Source: JBMOKU01 sp049324315 (GTDB lineage: Bacteria > Bacillota > Clostridia > Peptostreptococcales > Thermotaleaceae). From it: a DNA stretch of 64,000 nt. The notes beneath the pieces were generated by a model. That model worked only from the letters and a program-made list of their open reading frames with translations, did no database searches and was not told the DNA's origin. Made by a program: the position numbers and the translations under genes. Positions within the stretch are counted from its first letter, which is position 1; each line of letters begins with the position of its first letter. Positions 16,417 through 23,017 of this stretch are shown piece after piece. The stretch covers positions 158,179-222,178 of the forward strand of contig JBMOKU010000053.1 of NCBI GenBank assembly GCA_049324315.1, written 5' to 3'.

Positions 16417-17457
16417 ATGTTCGGATTTGGTGCGGAAATCGGTATAGACTTAGGGACAGCCAGTGTATTGGTATATATAAAAGGAAAAGGGATTGTGCTG
16501 CAGGAGCCATCGGTTGTGGCCATTGACAAAAACACAAACCAACTATTGGCTGTTGGAGTGGAAGCCAGGAAAATGCTGGGAAGAACACCGGGTAATATAG
16601 TGGCGATTCGTCCTTTGAAGGATGGGGTTATTTCAGATTATGAAGTGACTGAGCGGATGCTTCGATATTTTATTCAAAAAACATGCGGTAAGAGACGTTT
16701 CTTCAAACCAAAAATCATTGTTTGTGTGCCCAGTGGTGTAACCGAGGTTGAAAAAAGAGCAGTTATAGATGCAACAACAGAGGCCGGCGGTGGGATAACC
16801 TATTTGATAGAGGAGCCTATTGCAGCTGCTATTGGAGCAGGTATTGATATATCAAAGCCGGATGGAAATATGGTTGTAGATATAGGTGGAGGAACAGCAG
16901 ATATAGCCGTGATTTCTCTGGGAGGTATAGTTTGCAGTGAATCCATTAAGGTAGCCGGCGATAGATTTGATGAGGCCATCGTTCGCTATATGCGCAAAAG
17001 ACATAATCTATTAATTGGTGAGAGAACAGCAGAAGATCTAAAGATTAGTATAGGGACAGCATACCCTGTAGGTCAACTTGCGAAGTCCAATACCATGGAA
17101 TGTAGAGGGAGAGATTTGGTATCAGGACTGCCTAAAACCATTAAAGTAACGGCAGACGAAATGCTGGAAGCTTTGGAAGAGCCGGTAACAGCCATCGCTG
17201 ATGCCGTGCATGCTGTATTGGAAAAGACACCGCCAGAATTGGCAGCAGATATTAGTGACCGGGGAATCGTTATGACCGGCGGAGGTTCTTTATTGAATGG
17301 CTTGAACAAACTGATCGAGAAACGCACTGGTATACCGACATATATTGCAGAAGATGCCGTATCCTGCGTGGCAAAAGGAACCGGCATGTCACTGGAATCC
17401 ATCCAGATACTAGAAAAGAGTATGCTAAGCAGTAAAAACTATAGAAAACTAAGATAA
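16417..17457 (+). CDS. mbl: Rod-shape-determining actin homologue (Mbl/MreB)
   Basis: A 346-residue actin-fold ATPase that directs lateral wall synthesis under the membrane. Phosphate loops EIGIDLGTASVLVY near the start and DIGGGTADIAVISLGG, plus the late GGGSLLNGLNKLI adenosine motif, are present. The frame opens at 16345, but GGAAGGTGAT before the ATG at 16417 gives the normal MFGFGAEIGID start. Gene order favours Mbl; sequence alone does not separate Mbl from MreB. Divergent from spoIIID across 220 bases. Confidence 0.93.
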   Translation: MFGFGAEIGIDLGTASVLVYIKGKGIVLQEPSVVAIDKNTNQLLAVGVEARKMLGRTPGNIVAIRPLKDGVISDYEVTERMLRYFIQKTCGKRRFFKPKIIVCVPSGVTEVEKRAVIDATTEAGGGITYLIEEPIAAAIGAGIDISKPDGNMVVDIGGGTADIAVISLGGIVCSESIKVAGDRFDEAIVRYMRKRHNLLIGERTAEDLKISIGTAYPVGQLAKSNTMECRGRDLVSGLPKTIKVTADEMLEALEEPVTAIADAVHAVLEKTPPELAADISDRGIVMTGGGSLLNGLNKLIEKRTGIPTYIAEDAVSCVAKGTGMSLESIQILEKSMLSSKNYRKLR

Positions 17458-17458
17458 A

Positions 17459-17492
17459 TAAAATGCTATCGGTTTTGACCGATAGCATTTTC
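17459..17492 (+). terminator. Intrinsic terminator of mbl
   Basis: AAAATGCTATCGG pairs perfectly with CCGATAGCATTTT across TTTTGA, two bases after the stop. Confidence 0.93.
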
Positions 17493-17601
17493 CATATATT
17501 TTTTTAAAAAATCTAAACTATATTTATTAAAATGCCGATACAAAAAACAGGGCATAGGTTACTTAATGGTAATTAGTAGTTGTCTTTTAACGATAAACTA
17601 G

Positions 17602-17640
17602 AGGACTTGGGGACTGTACCTTCTGTCACGCCCGCGAAGC
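17602..17640. repeat. Repeat A, truncated copy
   Basis: GAGGACTTGGGGACTGTACC and TGTCACGCCCGCGAAGC are present, but the right half of the palindrome is missing. AGTAGCCAGCAGCCAAAAG, another recurring short sequence (also near 22146 and 22384), lies between it and the next B element. Confidence 0.8.
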
Positions 17641-17688
17641 TTTTGATTTAAAGGATTTTTTAGGTTTTGCTAGTAGCCAGCAGCCAAA

Positions 17689-17781
17689 AGCGGAGCCATG
17701 GGGACGGTTCGAGCGTCACCGAAGCATAGCGAAGGTCCGAAGGGAAGACGATGGAACTGTCCCCGTGGCGAAGCGGATGTA
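17689..17781. repeat. Repeat B, copy 5
   Basis: AGCGGAGCCATGGGGACGGT start, a centre with GCGTCACCGAAGCATAGCG, and GAACTGTCCCCGTGGCGAAG end. It ends 33 bases before the flhO start codon. Confidence 0.9.
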
Positions 17782-17814
17782 TGAACATACTAATAAAAAA
17801 GGAGTTGTCCTTTC

Positions 17815-18888
17815 ATGCTCAGAGGATTATATACAGCAACATCAGCGATGCTGACAAACAATCGGAAGCTTGATGTTATCACAAACAATTTAGCCAATGT
17901 TAACACGACGGGATTCAAAAAGGATTTGGTATTAACAGAATCTTTTCCTGAAGTGTTAGTTCATAAAATCAACACACCTATGGCATCCAATGAGAGGGAA
18001 GCTTTTCGCGGTGTTCAAATTGGCCAAGAGGATGGAGGATATCAGGTAACGACGACAGGAGGATACTTTCGCGTCAAAACCGTTAGCGGCGTGAGCTACC
18101 AGAAATCCTTAAACTTTGCAGTGAATGAAGATGGATATCTCAGCACATACAATAAAGATGCAAAGGGAAATATTGATACTTCCGCAGGATATCTGGTGCT
18201 GGGAAATAATGGACCAATCTACGCAGGCAATCAGCAAGTAACGGTCAATGAGCAGGGACAAGTACTTGTTGGAGGAAACACTGTAGACAATCTGGTCATG
18301 TTTACACCACCCACCGTCATCGGTACGCTCAATGGTGGTGTCATGATGGACAAAATAGAAGTTAACTTTGAACAGGGCCAATTATATGCCACAGAGAATA
18401 ATTTAGATTTTGGAATTAAAGGAAAAGGGTTCTTTGTTATTGAAACCGACGGAGGTATGCGCTATACAAGAGATGGCTCTCTTAAACTCAATGCAGACAA
18501 TGAACTGGTAACCAATGAAGGTGATTATGTACTTGGTGAGAATGGTCGAGTTATCATTGAAGGGGCGAATTTCTCCGTTACAAAAAATGGAGAAATCGTT
18601 GTTGACGAAGAAGTCATAGACAAGCTTGAGATTGTCAATATTGCAAACCTTAGAGATCTTCGAAAGGTTGGAGACGAACTATATAGAATAGAAGATAATA
18701 TGCAAGTAGAAACCGAACCATTCACCGGTGAAGTCGTACAGGGCTTCTTAGAAGGCTCCAACGTGGATTCCATGAAAGAAATGATAGAAATGATCTCCCT
18801 ATTCCGCAACTATGAATCCAGCCAAAAAGTCGTCAAAGCCTACGATGACTCATTAGGCAGAGCAGTGAATGATATTGGAAAAGTGTAG
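17815..18888 (+). CDS. flhO: Flagellar hook-basal body rod protein, FlhO/FlgF type
   Basis: A 357-residue rod component of the flagellum, longer than B. subtilis FlhO. The N-terminal MLRGLYTATSAMLTNNRKLD and NNLANVNTTGFKKD motif and the C-terminal heptad region (MIEMISLFRNYESSQKVVKA) are the conserved coiled-coil ends of axial proteins. GGAGTTG precedes the ATG. It is first in a flhO-flhP-flgJ-like group now interrupted by two S23-type genes. The F/G subtype is assigned from order. Confidence 0.9.
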   Translation: MLRGLYTATSAMLTNNRKLDVITNNLANVNTTGFKKDLVLTESFPEVLVHKINTPMASNEREAFRGVQIGQEDGGYQVTTTGGYFRVKTVSGVSYQKSLNFAVNEDGYLSTYNKDAKGNIDTSAGYLVLGNNGPIYAGNQQVTVNEQGQVLVGGNTVDNLVMFTPPTVIGTLNGGVMMDKIEVNFEQGQLYATENNLDFGIKGKGFFVIETDGGMRYTRDGSLKLNADNELVTNEGDYVLGENGRVIIEGANFSVTKNGEIVVDEEVIDKLEIVNIANLRDLRKVGDELYRIEDNMQVETEPFTGEVVQGFLEGSNVDSMKEMIEMISLFRNYESSQKVVKAYDDSLGRAVNDIGKV

Positions 18889-18889
18889 G

Positions 18890-19363
18890 GCTGTTAGCGG
18901 TTAGCCGTGAGCAGTTAGCTGAAAAAGCGTGAAAGCCGGTGTTATAAGTATGAGTAAGTATAAGGAACTGAATGTATGGAATGAAGCTCATCAATTAACA
19001 TTGAAGATTTATAGTATTACGCAGAGGTTTCCGGCTGAAGAAAAGTATGGTTTGATTAGTCAAATTAGAAGAGCAGCAATGTCGATTCCTACAAACATTG
19101 CGGAAGGTCAAGGCAGATCAAATAACAATGAGTTTGTCAACTTTCTTAGAATTGCTAAAGGTTCTGCAACGGAAGTAGAATACTTGTTGTTATTATCGTA
19201 TGAACTTAAATACATTGAGGAAGATTTGTTTAATGATCTTAGTCAACAAATCCAAAAAATACTGGCAATGCTAAATAATTTAATAGCCTCTCTTAAGAGG
19301 CGTAAAGAATAGTAATAATTTGTTTTTGTATTTGCAGCTAACGGCTAACCGCTAACAGCTAAC
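18890..19363. mobile_element. S23-type cassette 1 bounded by an inverted repeat
   Basis: GCTGTTAGCGGTTAGCCGT (18890-18908) is perfectly complementary to ACGGCTAACCGCTAACAGC (19341-19359). The arms extend with GTTAGCTG and CAGCTAAC, with one six-base bulge. Between them lies a single four-helix-bundle ORF. The left arm starts one base after the flhO stop codon. This resembles intervening sequences of 23S rRNA genes, where a stem encloses an S23 ORF, but here it lies between protein genes. Calling it mobile is an inference. Confidence 0.6.
18950..19312 (+). CDS. Four-helix-bundle protein, S23/IVS-encoded family (copy 1)
   Basis: About 120 residues, nearly all helical, with the family hallmarks YKELNVWNEAHQLTLKIY, QIRRAAMSIPTNIAEG and GSATEVEYLLLLS. 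Relatives are encoded in 23S rRNA intervening sequences and, as Avd, in diversity-generating retroelements, where the bundle forms a nucleic-acid-binding ring. No reverse transcriptase is nearby. An in-frame GTG at 18929 is possible; the ATG at 18950 gives the usual start. It is enclosed by an inverted repeat between flhO and flhP. Confidence 0.9.
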   Translation: MSKYKELNVWNEAHQLTLKIYSITQRFPAEEKYGLISQIRRAAMSIPTNIAEGQGRSNNNEFVNFLRIAKGSATEVEYLLLLSYELKYIEEDLFNDLSQQIQKILAMLNNLIASLKRRKE

Positions 19364-19437
19364 CTGGGAATAAGGATGTATCTTAGAAATTCAATAACGA
19401 ACAATTAACTAAACATATACAAAAGGAGGACAAAACT

Positions 19438-20229
19438 ATGCGCGCACTTTGGACAGCTGCATCTGGAATGAAGGCACAGCAATTAAATGTTGATACAATT
19501 TCGAATAACTTAGCCAATGTGAACACTACAGGATATAAGAAGCAAAGGGTAGAATTTAAAGACCTTTTATATGAAACATTAAGTAGAAATACGCTAAGTG
19601 AAGGTCAGGGAAAGCCTGTTAACCTTGAGGTAGGACACGGTGTAATGCCTATGGCCACACTACGTTCCTTTACTGCCGGTAATCTAGAGCAGACCAATAA
19701 CGACTTAGATTTTGCCATAGATGGCGATGGCTTCTTTGTTGTAAGAGATGAAAATGATAACCTTTTTTATACAAGAGATGGCAGTTTTAAATTGAGTGTA
19801 GACGATGGGGCAGTAAACCTGGTTACTTCCGATGGATACTTTGTCCAGAGTGAAGGCGGAGATATTGATTTTGGCGACGATGTGAAGGAGATTTCTGTAG
19901 CAGAAAATGGTGCGATCCTTGTGAAACGTGAAGGTGAAGAGGAATACGAGGAATTAGACGTGCTGACCTTAGTGAGATTCGCAAACCCTGCTGGTCTGGA
20001 AAGTCTCGGAAACAACCTTTATAAGCAGACAGCTGCATCCGGTGAGGCCATAGAGGCAGAAGACGGCGATGCAGGCAGAATTCTTCAAAACTTCCTAGAA
20101 ACCTCAAATGTACAAGTCGTCGAAGAAATGGTAAAACTCATCACAGCTCAAAGAGCCTACGAAATCAACTCAAAATCCATCCAAACAGCAGATCAAATGC
20201 TGGAGCAGGCGAATAATCTGAGAAGATAG
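19438..20229 (+). CDS. flhP: Flagellar hook-basal body rod protein, FlhP/FlgG type
   Basis: A 263-residue axial rod protein, of the length typical for FlgG-class distal rod subunits. MRALWTAASGMKAQQLNVDT and NNLANVNTTGYKKQ at the N-terminus, NDLDFAIDGDGFFVV in the middle, and LETSNVQVVEEMVKLITAQR with AYEINSKSIQ at the C-terminus are all typical. AAAGGAGGACAAAACT precedes the ATG. A second S23 cassette begins one or two bases after its stop. Confidence 0.93.
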   Translation: MRALWTAASGMKAQQLNVDTISNNLANVNTTGYKKQRVEFKDLLYETLSRNTLSEGQGKPVNLEVGHGVMPMATLRSFTAGNLEQTNNDLDFAIDGDGFFVVRDENDNLFYTRDGSFKLSVDDGAVNLVTSDGYFVQSEGGDIDFGDDVKEISVAENGAILVKREGEEEYEELDVLTLVRFANPAGLESLGNNLYKQTAASGEAIEAEDGDAGRILQNFLETSNVQVVEEMVKLITAQRAYEINSKSIQTADQMLEQANNLRR

Positions 20230-20230
20230 A

Positions 20231-20701
20231 ACCTAGTTGCTAGATACTAGTTACTGGTTGCTTGTTTTAAATAATGGGGTGAGTTATAAATGAGTGACTA
20301 TAAAGATTTAAAAGTCTGGAGTTATTCTCATGATTTTGTTCTAAAGGTATATAAAGAGACTTCTACTTTCCCTAATAAAGAAAAATATGGTTTAGTATCT
20401 CAACTTAGAAGAGCTGCAGCATCAATACCAACAAATATTGCAGAAGGAACAGGAAGTAGCTCATCTAAGAGATTTTGCAATTTTGTGGATATTGCTAGAG
20501 GCTCCGCGCAGGAAGTAGAGTATCTTTTGCTGCTATCTAAAGACTTAGAATATATTTCTGAAGAGAAATATAAAGAATTAGATGATAAATGTACGAATAT
20601 CTTAAGAATGCTAACAAAGCTGAGAAAATCACTTGCTGAATAATGCTTCGGAGGAATGACCCGTATACTAGCAACTAGGAACCAGTAACTAGTAACCAAA
20701 A
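20231..20701. mobile_element. S23-type cassette 2 bounded by an inverted repeat
   Basis: TACTAGTTACTGGTT (20245-20259) is perfectly complementary to AACCAGTAACTAGTA (20680-20694). A second unit, CTAGTTGCTAG (from 20233), matches CTAGCAACTAG (20668-20678) on the right. The order of the units is shuffled relative to a simple stem. The single ORF inside is about half identical to that of cassette 1, so this is not a recent duplication. The arms start just after the flhP stop codon. Confidence 0.6.
20290..20643 (+). CDS. Four-helix-bundle protein, S23/IVS-encoded family (copy 2)
   Basis: 117 residues with the same hallmarks as copy 1: YKDLKVWSYSHDFVLKVY, QLRRAAASIPTNIAEGTG and GSAQEVEYLLLLSKDLEYI. 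GGGGTGAG lies before the ATG. All-helical, no membrane segment, function unknown. Divergence from the first copy shows independent acquisition or an old duplication. Confidence 0.9.
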   Translation: MSDYKDLKVWSYSHDFVLKVYKETSTFPNKEKYGLVSQLRRAAASIPTNIAEGTGSSSSKRFCNFVDIARGSAQEVEYLLLLSKDLEYISEEKYKELDDKCTNILRMLTKLRKSLAE

Positions 20702-20732
20702 TCAGCTATCAGCCAGTACGAGGAGTGATCCC

Positions 20733-21107
20733 ATGAAAATCAACAACAACCTGCCGATAGACATCCAACAAACCACAATTCAAAAAGCTCAAAAAGATTC
20801 TGAAAAGTTCCAACAAATATTCGAACAGGCTCAAAAAGACGGCGACGAAAAAAAACTGATGGAAGTATGCAAACAGTTTGAATCGGTCTTTGTCAATATG
20901 ATGTTAAAAAATATGAGAAATACCATTGAAGATGGTGGCTGGATAGAAAAAAGCCAGGCAAGAGGAATCTTTGAAGATATGTTAGATGAAAAAACCGCTA
21001 TAGAAGTATCAAAAGGCCAAGGGGTCGGATTAGCCAACCAACTTTACAAACAACTATCACGAAATCTAAACCCTCCCAAAATCGATGGAACTGTCCCCGT
21101 GGTGTAG
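20733..21107 (+). CDS. Rod-binding protein, FlgJ N-terminal domain type
   Basis: 124 residues carrying only the rod-cap/scaffold domain of FlgJ (KLMEVCKQFESVFVNMMLKN and MRNTIEDGGW, EDMLDEKTAIEVSKGQGVGLANQLYKQL) and no muramidase domain, as is usual in Firmicutes. GAGGAGTGAT precedes the ATG. The last dozen codons (IDGTVPVV and stop) are encoded by the right end of a repeat B, so the native C-terminus was replaced or extended by repeat DNA. Confidence 0.85.
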   Translation: MKINNNLPIDIQQTTIQKAQKDSEKFQQIFEQAQKDGDEKKLMEVCKQFESVFVNMMLKNMRNTIEDGGWIEKSQARGIFEDMLDEKTAIEVSKGQGVGLANQLYKQLSRNLNPPKIDGTVPVV

Positions 21108-21110
21108 CGA
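21079..21110. repeat. Repeat B, right-end remnant within a coding region
   Basis: AATCGATGGAACTGTCCCCG and TGGTGTAGCG correspond to the terminal third of repeat B. It supplies the stop codon of the flgJ-like gene. Confidence 0.85.
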
Positions 21111-21171
21111 TATTTGAAATATGAGAAAATAATCTACAAATGTTTATTTTCTTGAACAATTGTTATATAAT

Positions 21172-21289
21172 ATAAATAACAAAAGCCGAAGTGCTGCTAA
21201 CACTTCGACCTTTGGAGTGTTTTTTAATAACAGGAGAGTTAATTATTTAGGCGTCTTGGTCGATTAGCGGTCGAACCAAGACGTTTTTC
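21172..21289 (+). ncRNA. Candidate small RNA with two successive terminator hairpins
   Basis: Downstream of TTTATT-N17-TATAAT (21143-21171), the RNA could form CGAAGTG/CACTTCG (21187-21207) or, exclusively of that, AACACT/AGTGTT followed by six T (21199-21226). It ends in a strong CGTCTTGGT/ACCAAGACG hairpin with T run (21252-21289). No gene follows before the last terminator. The mutually exclusive hairpins look like an attenuator or antisense RNA. No known RNA family was recognised. Confidence 0.45.
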
Positions 21290-21432
21290 TTTGTTGCGGA
21301 TTTTAATCCTAAATGGACCAAATCCAATCTCTATGTCCGCATATGTACCGTTCCTTTCTTTTAGGAAAATACATATATCAAACATCAAAAAATAAATCGG
21401 CATTCCAACCTTATAAGAGTGCCAAAATACTG

Positions 21433-21464
21433 TTTACTTTTATAATTTTGTGTTATAATATAAT
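21433..21464 (+). promoter_or_regulatory. Promoter of the candidate antitoxin RNA
   Basis: Two overlapping TATAAT boxes (21454-21459 and 21459-21464) lie downstream of TTTACT at 21433. The following leader GTAGAT..GGTAATCGG resembles the leader of the opposing toxin transcript. Confidence 0.45.
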
Positions 21465-21469
21465 GTAGA

Positions 21470-21560
21470 TAAAAGGTAATCGGCACCGCATGGTGCGGTT
21501 GCCACAGTGCGATTAGTTAAATGTAATCACTCTGCGTGCAGGCAGGGTGATTACTTTTTT
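21470..21560 (+). ncRNA. Candidate type I antitoxin RNA
   Basis: Short plus-strand transcript from the promoter at about 21454 to the GTAATCAC/GTGATTAC terminator with six T (21523-21560). It runs head-on into the 3' end of the small hydrophobic peptide gene, overlapping its stop codon and terminator. It contains a CACCGCATGGTGCGG hairpin whose ACCGCA can pair with TGCGGT just before the toxin start. The arrangement matches type I toxin-antitoxin pairs; the antitoxin role is inferred. Confidence 0.5.
21523..21560. terminator. Shared bidirectional terminator of the toxin-antitoxin pair
   Basis: GTAATCAC and GTGATTAC form an eight-base stem. A T run follows on the plus strand, and a weaker ATTTAACT on the minus strand. 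Confidence 0.75.
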
Positions 21561-21661
21561 GTCCCTAATATTGCCTTAACTATGGCAACGATTAAGGAGA
21601 TTAGCGTTACAACAAACATAGAGCACATTACCATTAAAGATATTGTCTCATATGTAGTCAT
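21551..21661 (-). CDS. Small hydrophobic peptide, holin-like type I toxin candidate
   Basis: A 36-residue peptide: MTTYETISLM, one long membrane helix (VMCSMFVVTLISLIVAIV) and a basic tail GTKK, fitting the putative holin-like toxin class of short Firmicute peptides. The AAAGGAGGTGG site is very strong but can be masked: CCACCTC 24 bases upstream in the RNA pairs with GAGGTGG (21668-21674 with 21692-21698). Its mRNA converges on a short plus-strand RNA. Toxicity is inferred from class and layout only. Confidence 0.65.
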   Translation of the reverse strand: MTTYETISLMVMCSMFVVTLISLIVAIVKAILGTKK

Positions 21662-21731
21662 ACCGCACCACCTCCTTTCTTTTATGAAATAGAGGTGGCA
21701 ACCACATCCTGCTTTATCCGATTACCTCATC

Positions 21732-21761
21732 CATATAATACCATAAAAATAGACAGACCTG
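21732..21761 (-). promoter_or_regulatory. Promoter of the small toxin-like gene
   Basis: On the minus strand TTGCAG, an 18-base spacer and TATTAT lie upstream of a leader containing GGTAATCGG and GGTTGCCAC. The same two blocks occur in the opposing RNA. Confidence 0.5.
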
Positions 21762-21783
21762 CAATGCGGAAAAGATCCGCCTA

Positions 21784-21855
21784 GAGGACATGGGGACTGT
21801 ACCTGCTGTCACGCCCGCTTTTGGCGGGACTGAGGGCCTGTCCCCATGTCCTTCA
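21784..21855. repeat. Repeat A, copy 5
   Basis: GGACATGGGGACTGTACCTG to GGGCCTGTCCCCATGTCC with the CGCCCGC-TTTT-GGCGGG inner hairpin. Followed by TACTAGCAGCCAGTAGCTAG-type short repeats. Confidence 0.9.
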
Positions 21856-22156
21856 CATGTCCTTAGCCTTACTAGCAGCCAGTAGCTAGCATCCAAAGCT
21901 CTGTCCCCATCTCCTATAATATTCGACCTAATAAACTATCCCTAACATCTTTTGCTATTGACTATTTGCTATCAGCTACCCACCAAAAGTTTTAATGTAT
22001 CTTTTGCCAAAATTCCATAATCAGTTGATATATTTTGTATATTCCTGTAAAATGTATGGTGATAATAACTTTTATCTAATATACAGATTTTGGATTATAG
22101 TCATAATTTAGATCAGTAAAGGCTTTTTTGCTTTTGTTAGTAACCAGCAGCCAAAA
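21856..22156. other. Gene-free stretch with degenerate TAGC/CTAAC-like repeats
   Basis: Between two A repeats lie a further partial A arm (CTCTGTCCCCATCTCC near 21899), short recurring units such as CTAGCAGCCAGTAGCTAG and GTAACCAGCAGCCAAAAG, and AT-rich sequence. No credible gene was seen. Confidence 0.6.
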
Positions 22157-22226
22157 GAGACACGGGGACTGTACCTACTGTCACGCCCGTCTTTGGCGGG
22201 ACTGAGGGCCTGTCCCCATGTCCTAC
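22157..22226. repeat. Repeat A, copy 6
   Basis: GACACGGGGACTGTACCTAC to GGGCCTGTCCCCATGTCC; inner hairpin CGCCCGT-CTTT-GGCGGG. Confidence 0.9.
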
Positions 22227-22295
22227 AAAACTCACGATAAACAAAAAAATATCTGCTTCTAGCTCTTGTATTTGGGGCTTTAGGACTGTAAAGTC

Positions 22296-22372
22296 TGTAG
22301 GGAACGTCCCCCTGTGGCGTTCCGCTTATGAGCACACGATCCTGGAGACTTGGGGCCTGTACCCATGTTCTA
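22296..22372. repeat. C-type hairpin and a deleted repeat A
   Basis: TGTAGGGAACGTCCCCCTGT followed by GGCGTTCCGC (22297-22325) matches the second hairpin after spoIID. It is followed by GGAGACTTGGGGCCTGTACC and CATGTTC (22343-22372), an A element with its centre deleted. Confidence 0.7.
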
Positions 22373-22417
22373 AGATTTCCCAGTAGCCAGCAGCTATTAG
22401 CCAAAGGAGAATTGATC

Positions 22418-22849
22418 ATGCTAAACAACATCGAAATCCAGAACATCATCCCCCATAGATATCCTTTCTTACTCGTAGATAAAATTGAAGAACTTGAACC
22501 CGGAAAAAAAGCAGTAGGCATCAAAAATGTCACAATCAACGAACCATTTTTCCAAGGACATTTTCCTGGTAATCCTATCATGCCTGGTGTACTCATCGTT
22601 GAAGCCATGGCACAGGTAGGTGCAGTAGCCATGCTGTGTCTTGAAGAAAATAAAGGTAAGCTCGGCGTTTTCACAGGCATCGACGAACTTCGTTTCAAAA
22701 GACAAGTAGTACCCGGAGACACCCTTAGAATGGAAATAGAAATGTTGGCTATTAAGAGAAACATCGGAAAAGCCCAAGCAACAGCCTATGTAGGTAATGA
22801 AATCGCCTGCAAAGGTATACTAATGTTCGCCCTAGTCGATCAAAAGTAA
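22418..22849 (+). CDS. fabZ: 3-hydroxyacyl-[ACP] dehydratase FabZ
   Basis: A 143-residue hot-dog-fold enzyme that dehydrates 3-hydroxyacyl-ACP in fatty acid elongation. Catalytic His13 (IIPHRYPFLLVD) and Glu62 (PGVLIVEAMAQ) are present, with the GHFPGNPIMPG loop. The frame opens at 22328 through repeat DNA; AAAGGAGA before the ATG at 22418 fixes the start. Its place after the flagellar genes matches B. subtilis (ywpB). Confidence 0.96.
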   Translation: MLNNIEIQNIIPHRYPFLLVDKIEELEPGKKAVGIKNVTINEPFFQGHFPGNPIMPGVLIVEAMAQVGAVAMLCLEENKGKLGVFTGIDELRFKRQVVPGDTLRMEIEMLAIKRNIGKAQATAYVGNEIACKGILMFALVDQK

Positions 22850-22856
22850 TGAAAAT

Positions 22857-22950
22857 AGCGGAGCCACGGGGACGGTTCGAGCGTTTCCAAAGCGTAGCGA
22901 AGGACCAAAGGGAAAACGATGGAACCGTCCCCGTGGCGAAGCGGATGTAG
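22857..22950. repeat. Repeat B, copy 7
   Basis: Full-length B (AGCGGAGCCACGGGGACGGT to GAACCGTCCCCGTGGCGAAG). It separates fabZ from the polysaccharide locus. Confidence 0.9.
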
Positions 22951-23017
22951 TAGCCAACTACTAGCAACCATTTCCTATCACAGTACTACTCAAAGATAAC
23001 CTAGATGGAGGTATAAC

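Noticed and set aside
18929..20643. Diversity-generating retroelement suggested by Avd-like proteins
   Set aside because: No reverse transcriptase or template/variable repeat pair lies nearby; the proteins fit the S23/IVS branch equally well.
22108..22764. 218-codon minus-strand frame
   Set aside because: It is antisense to fabZ and continues into repeat A; composition is not protein-like.
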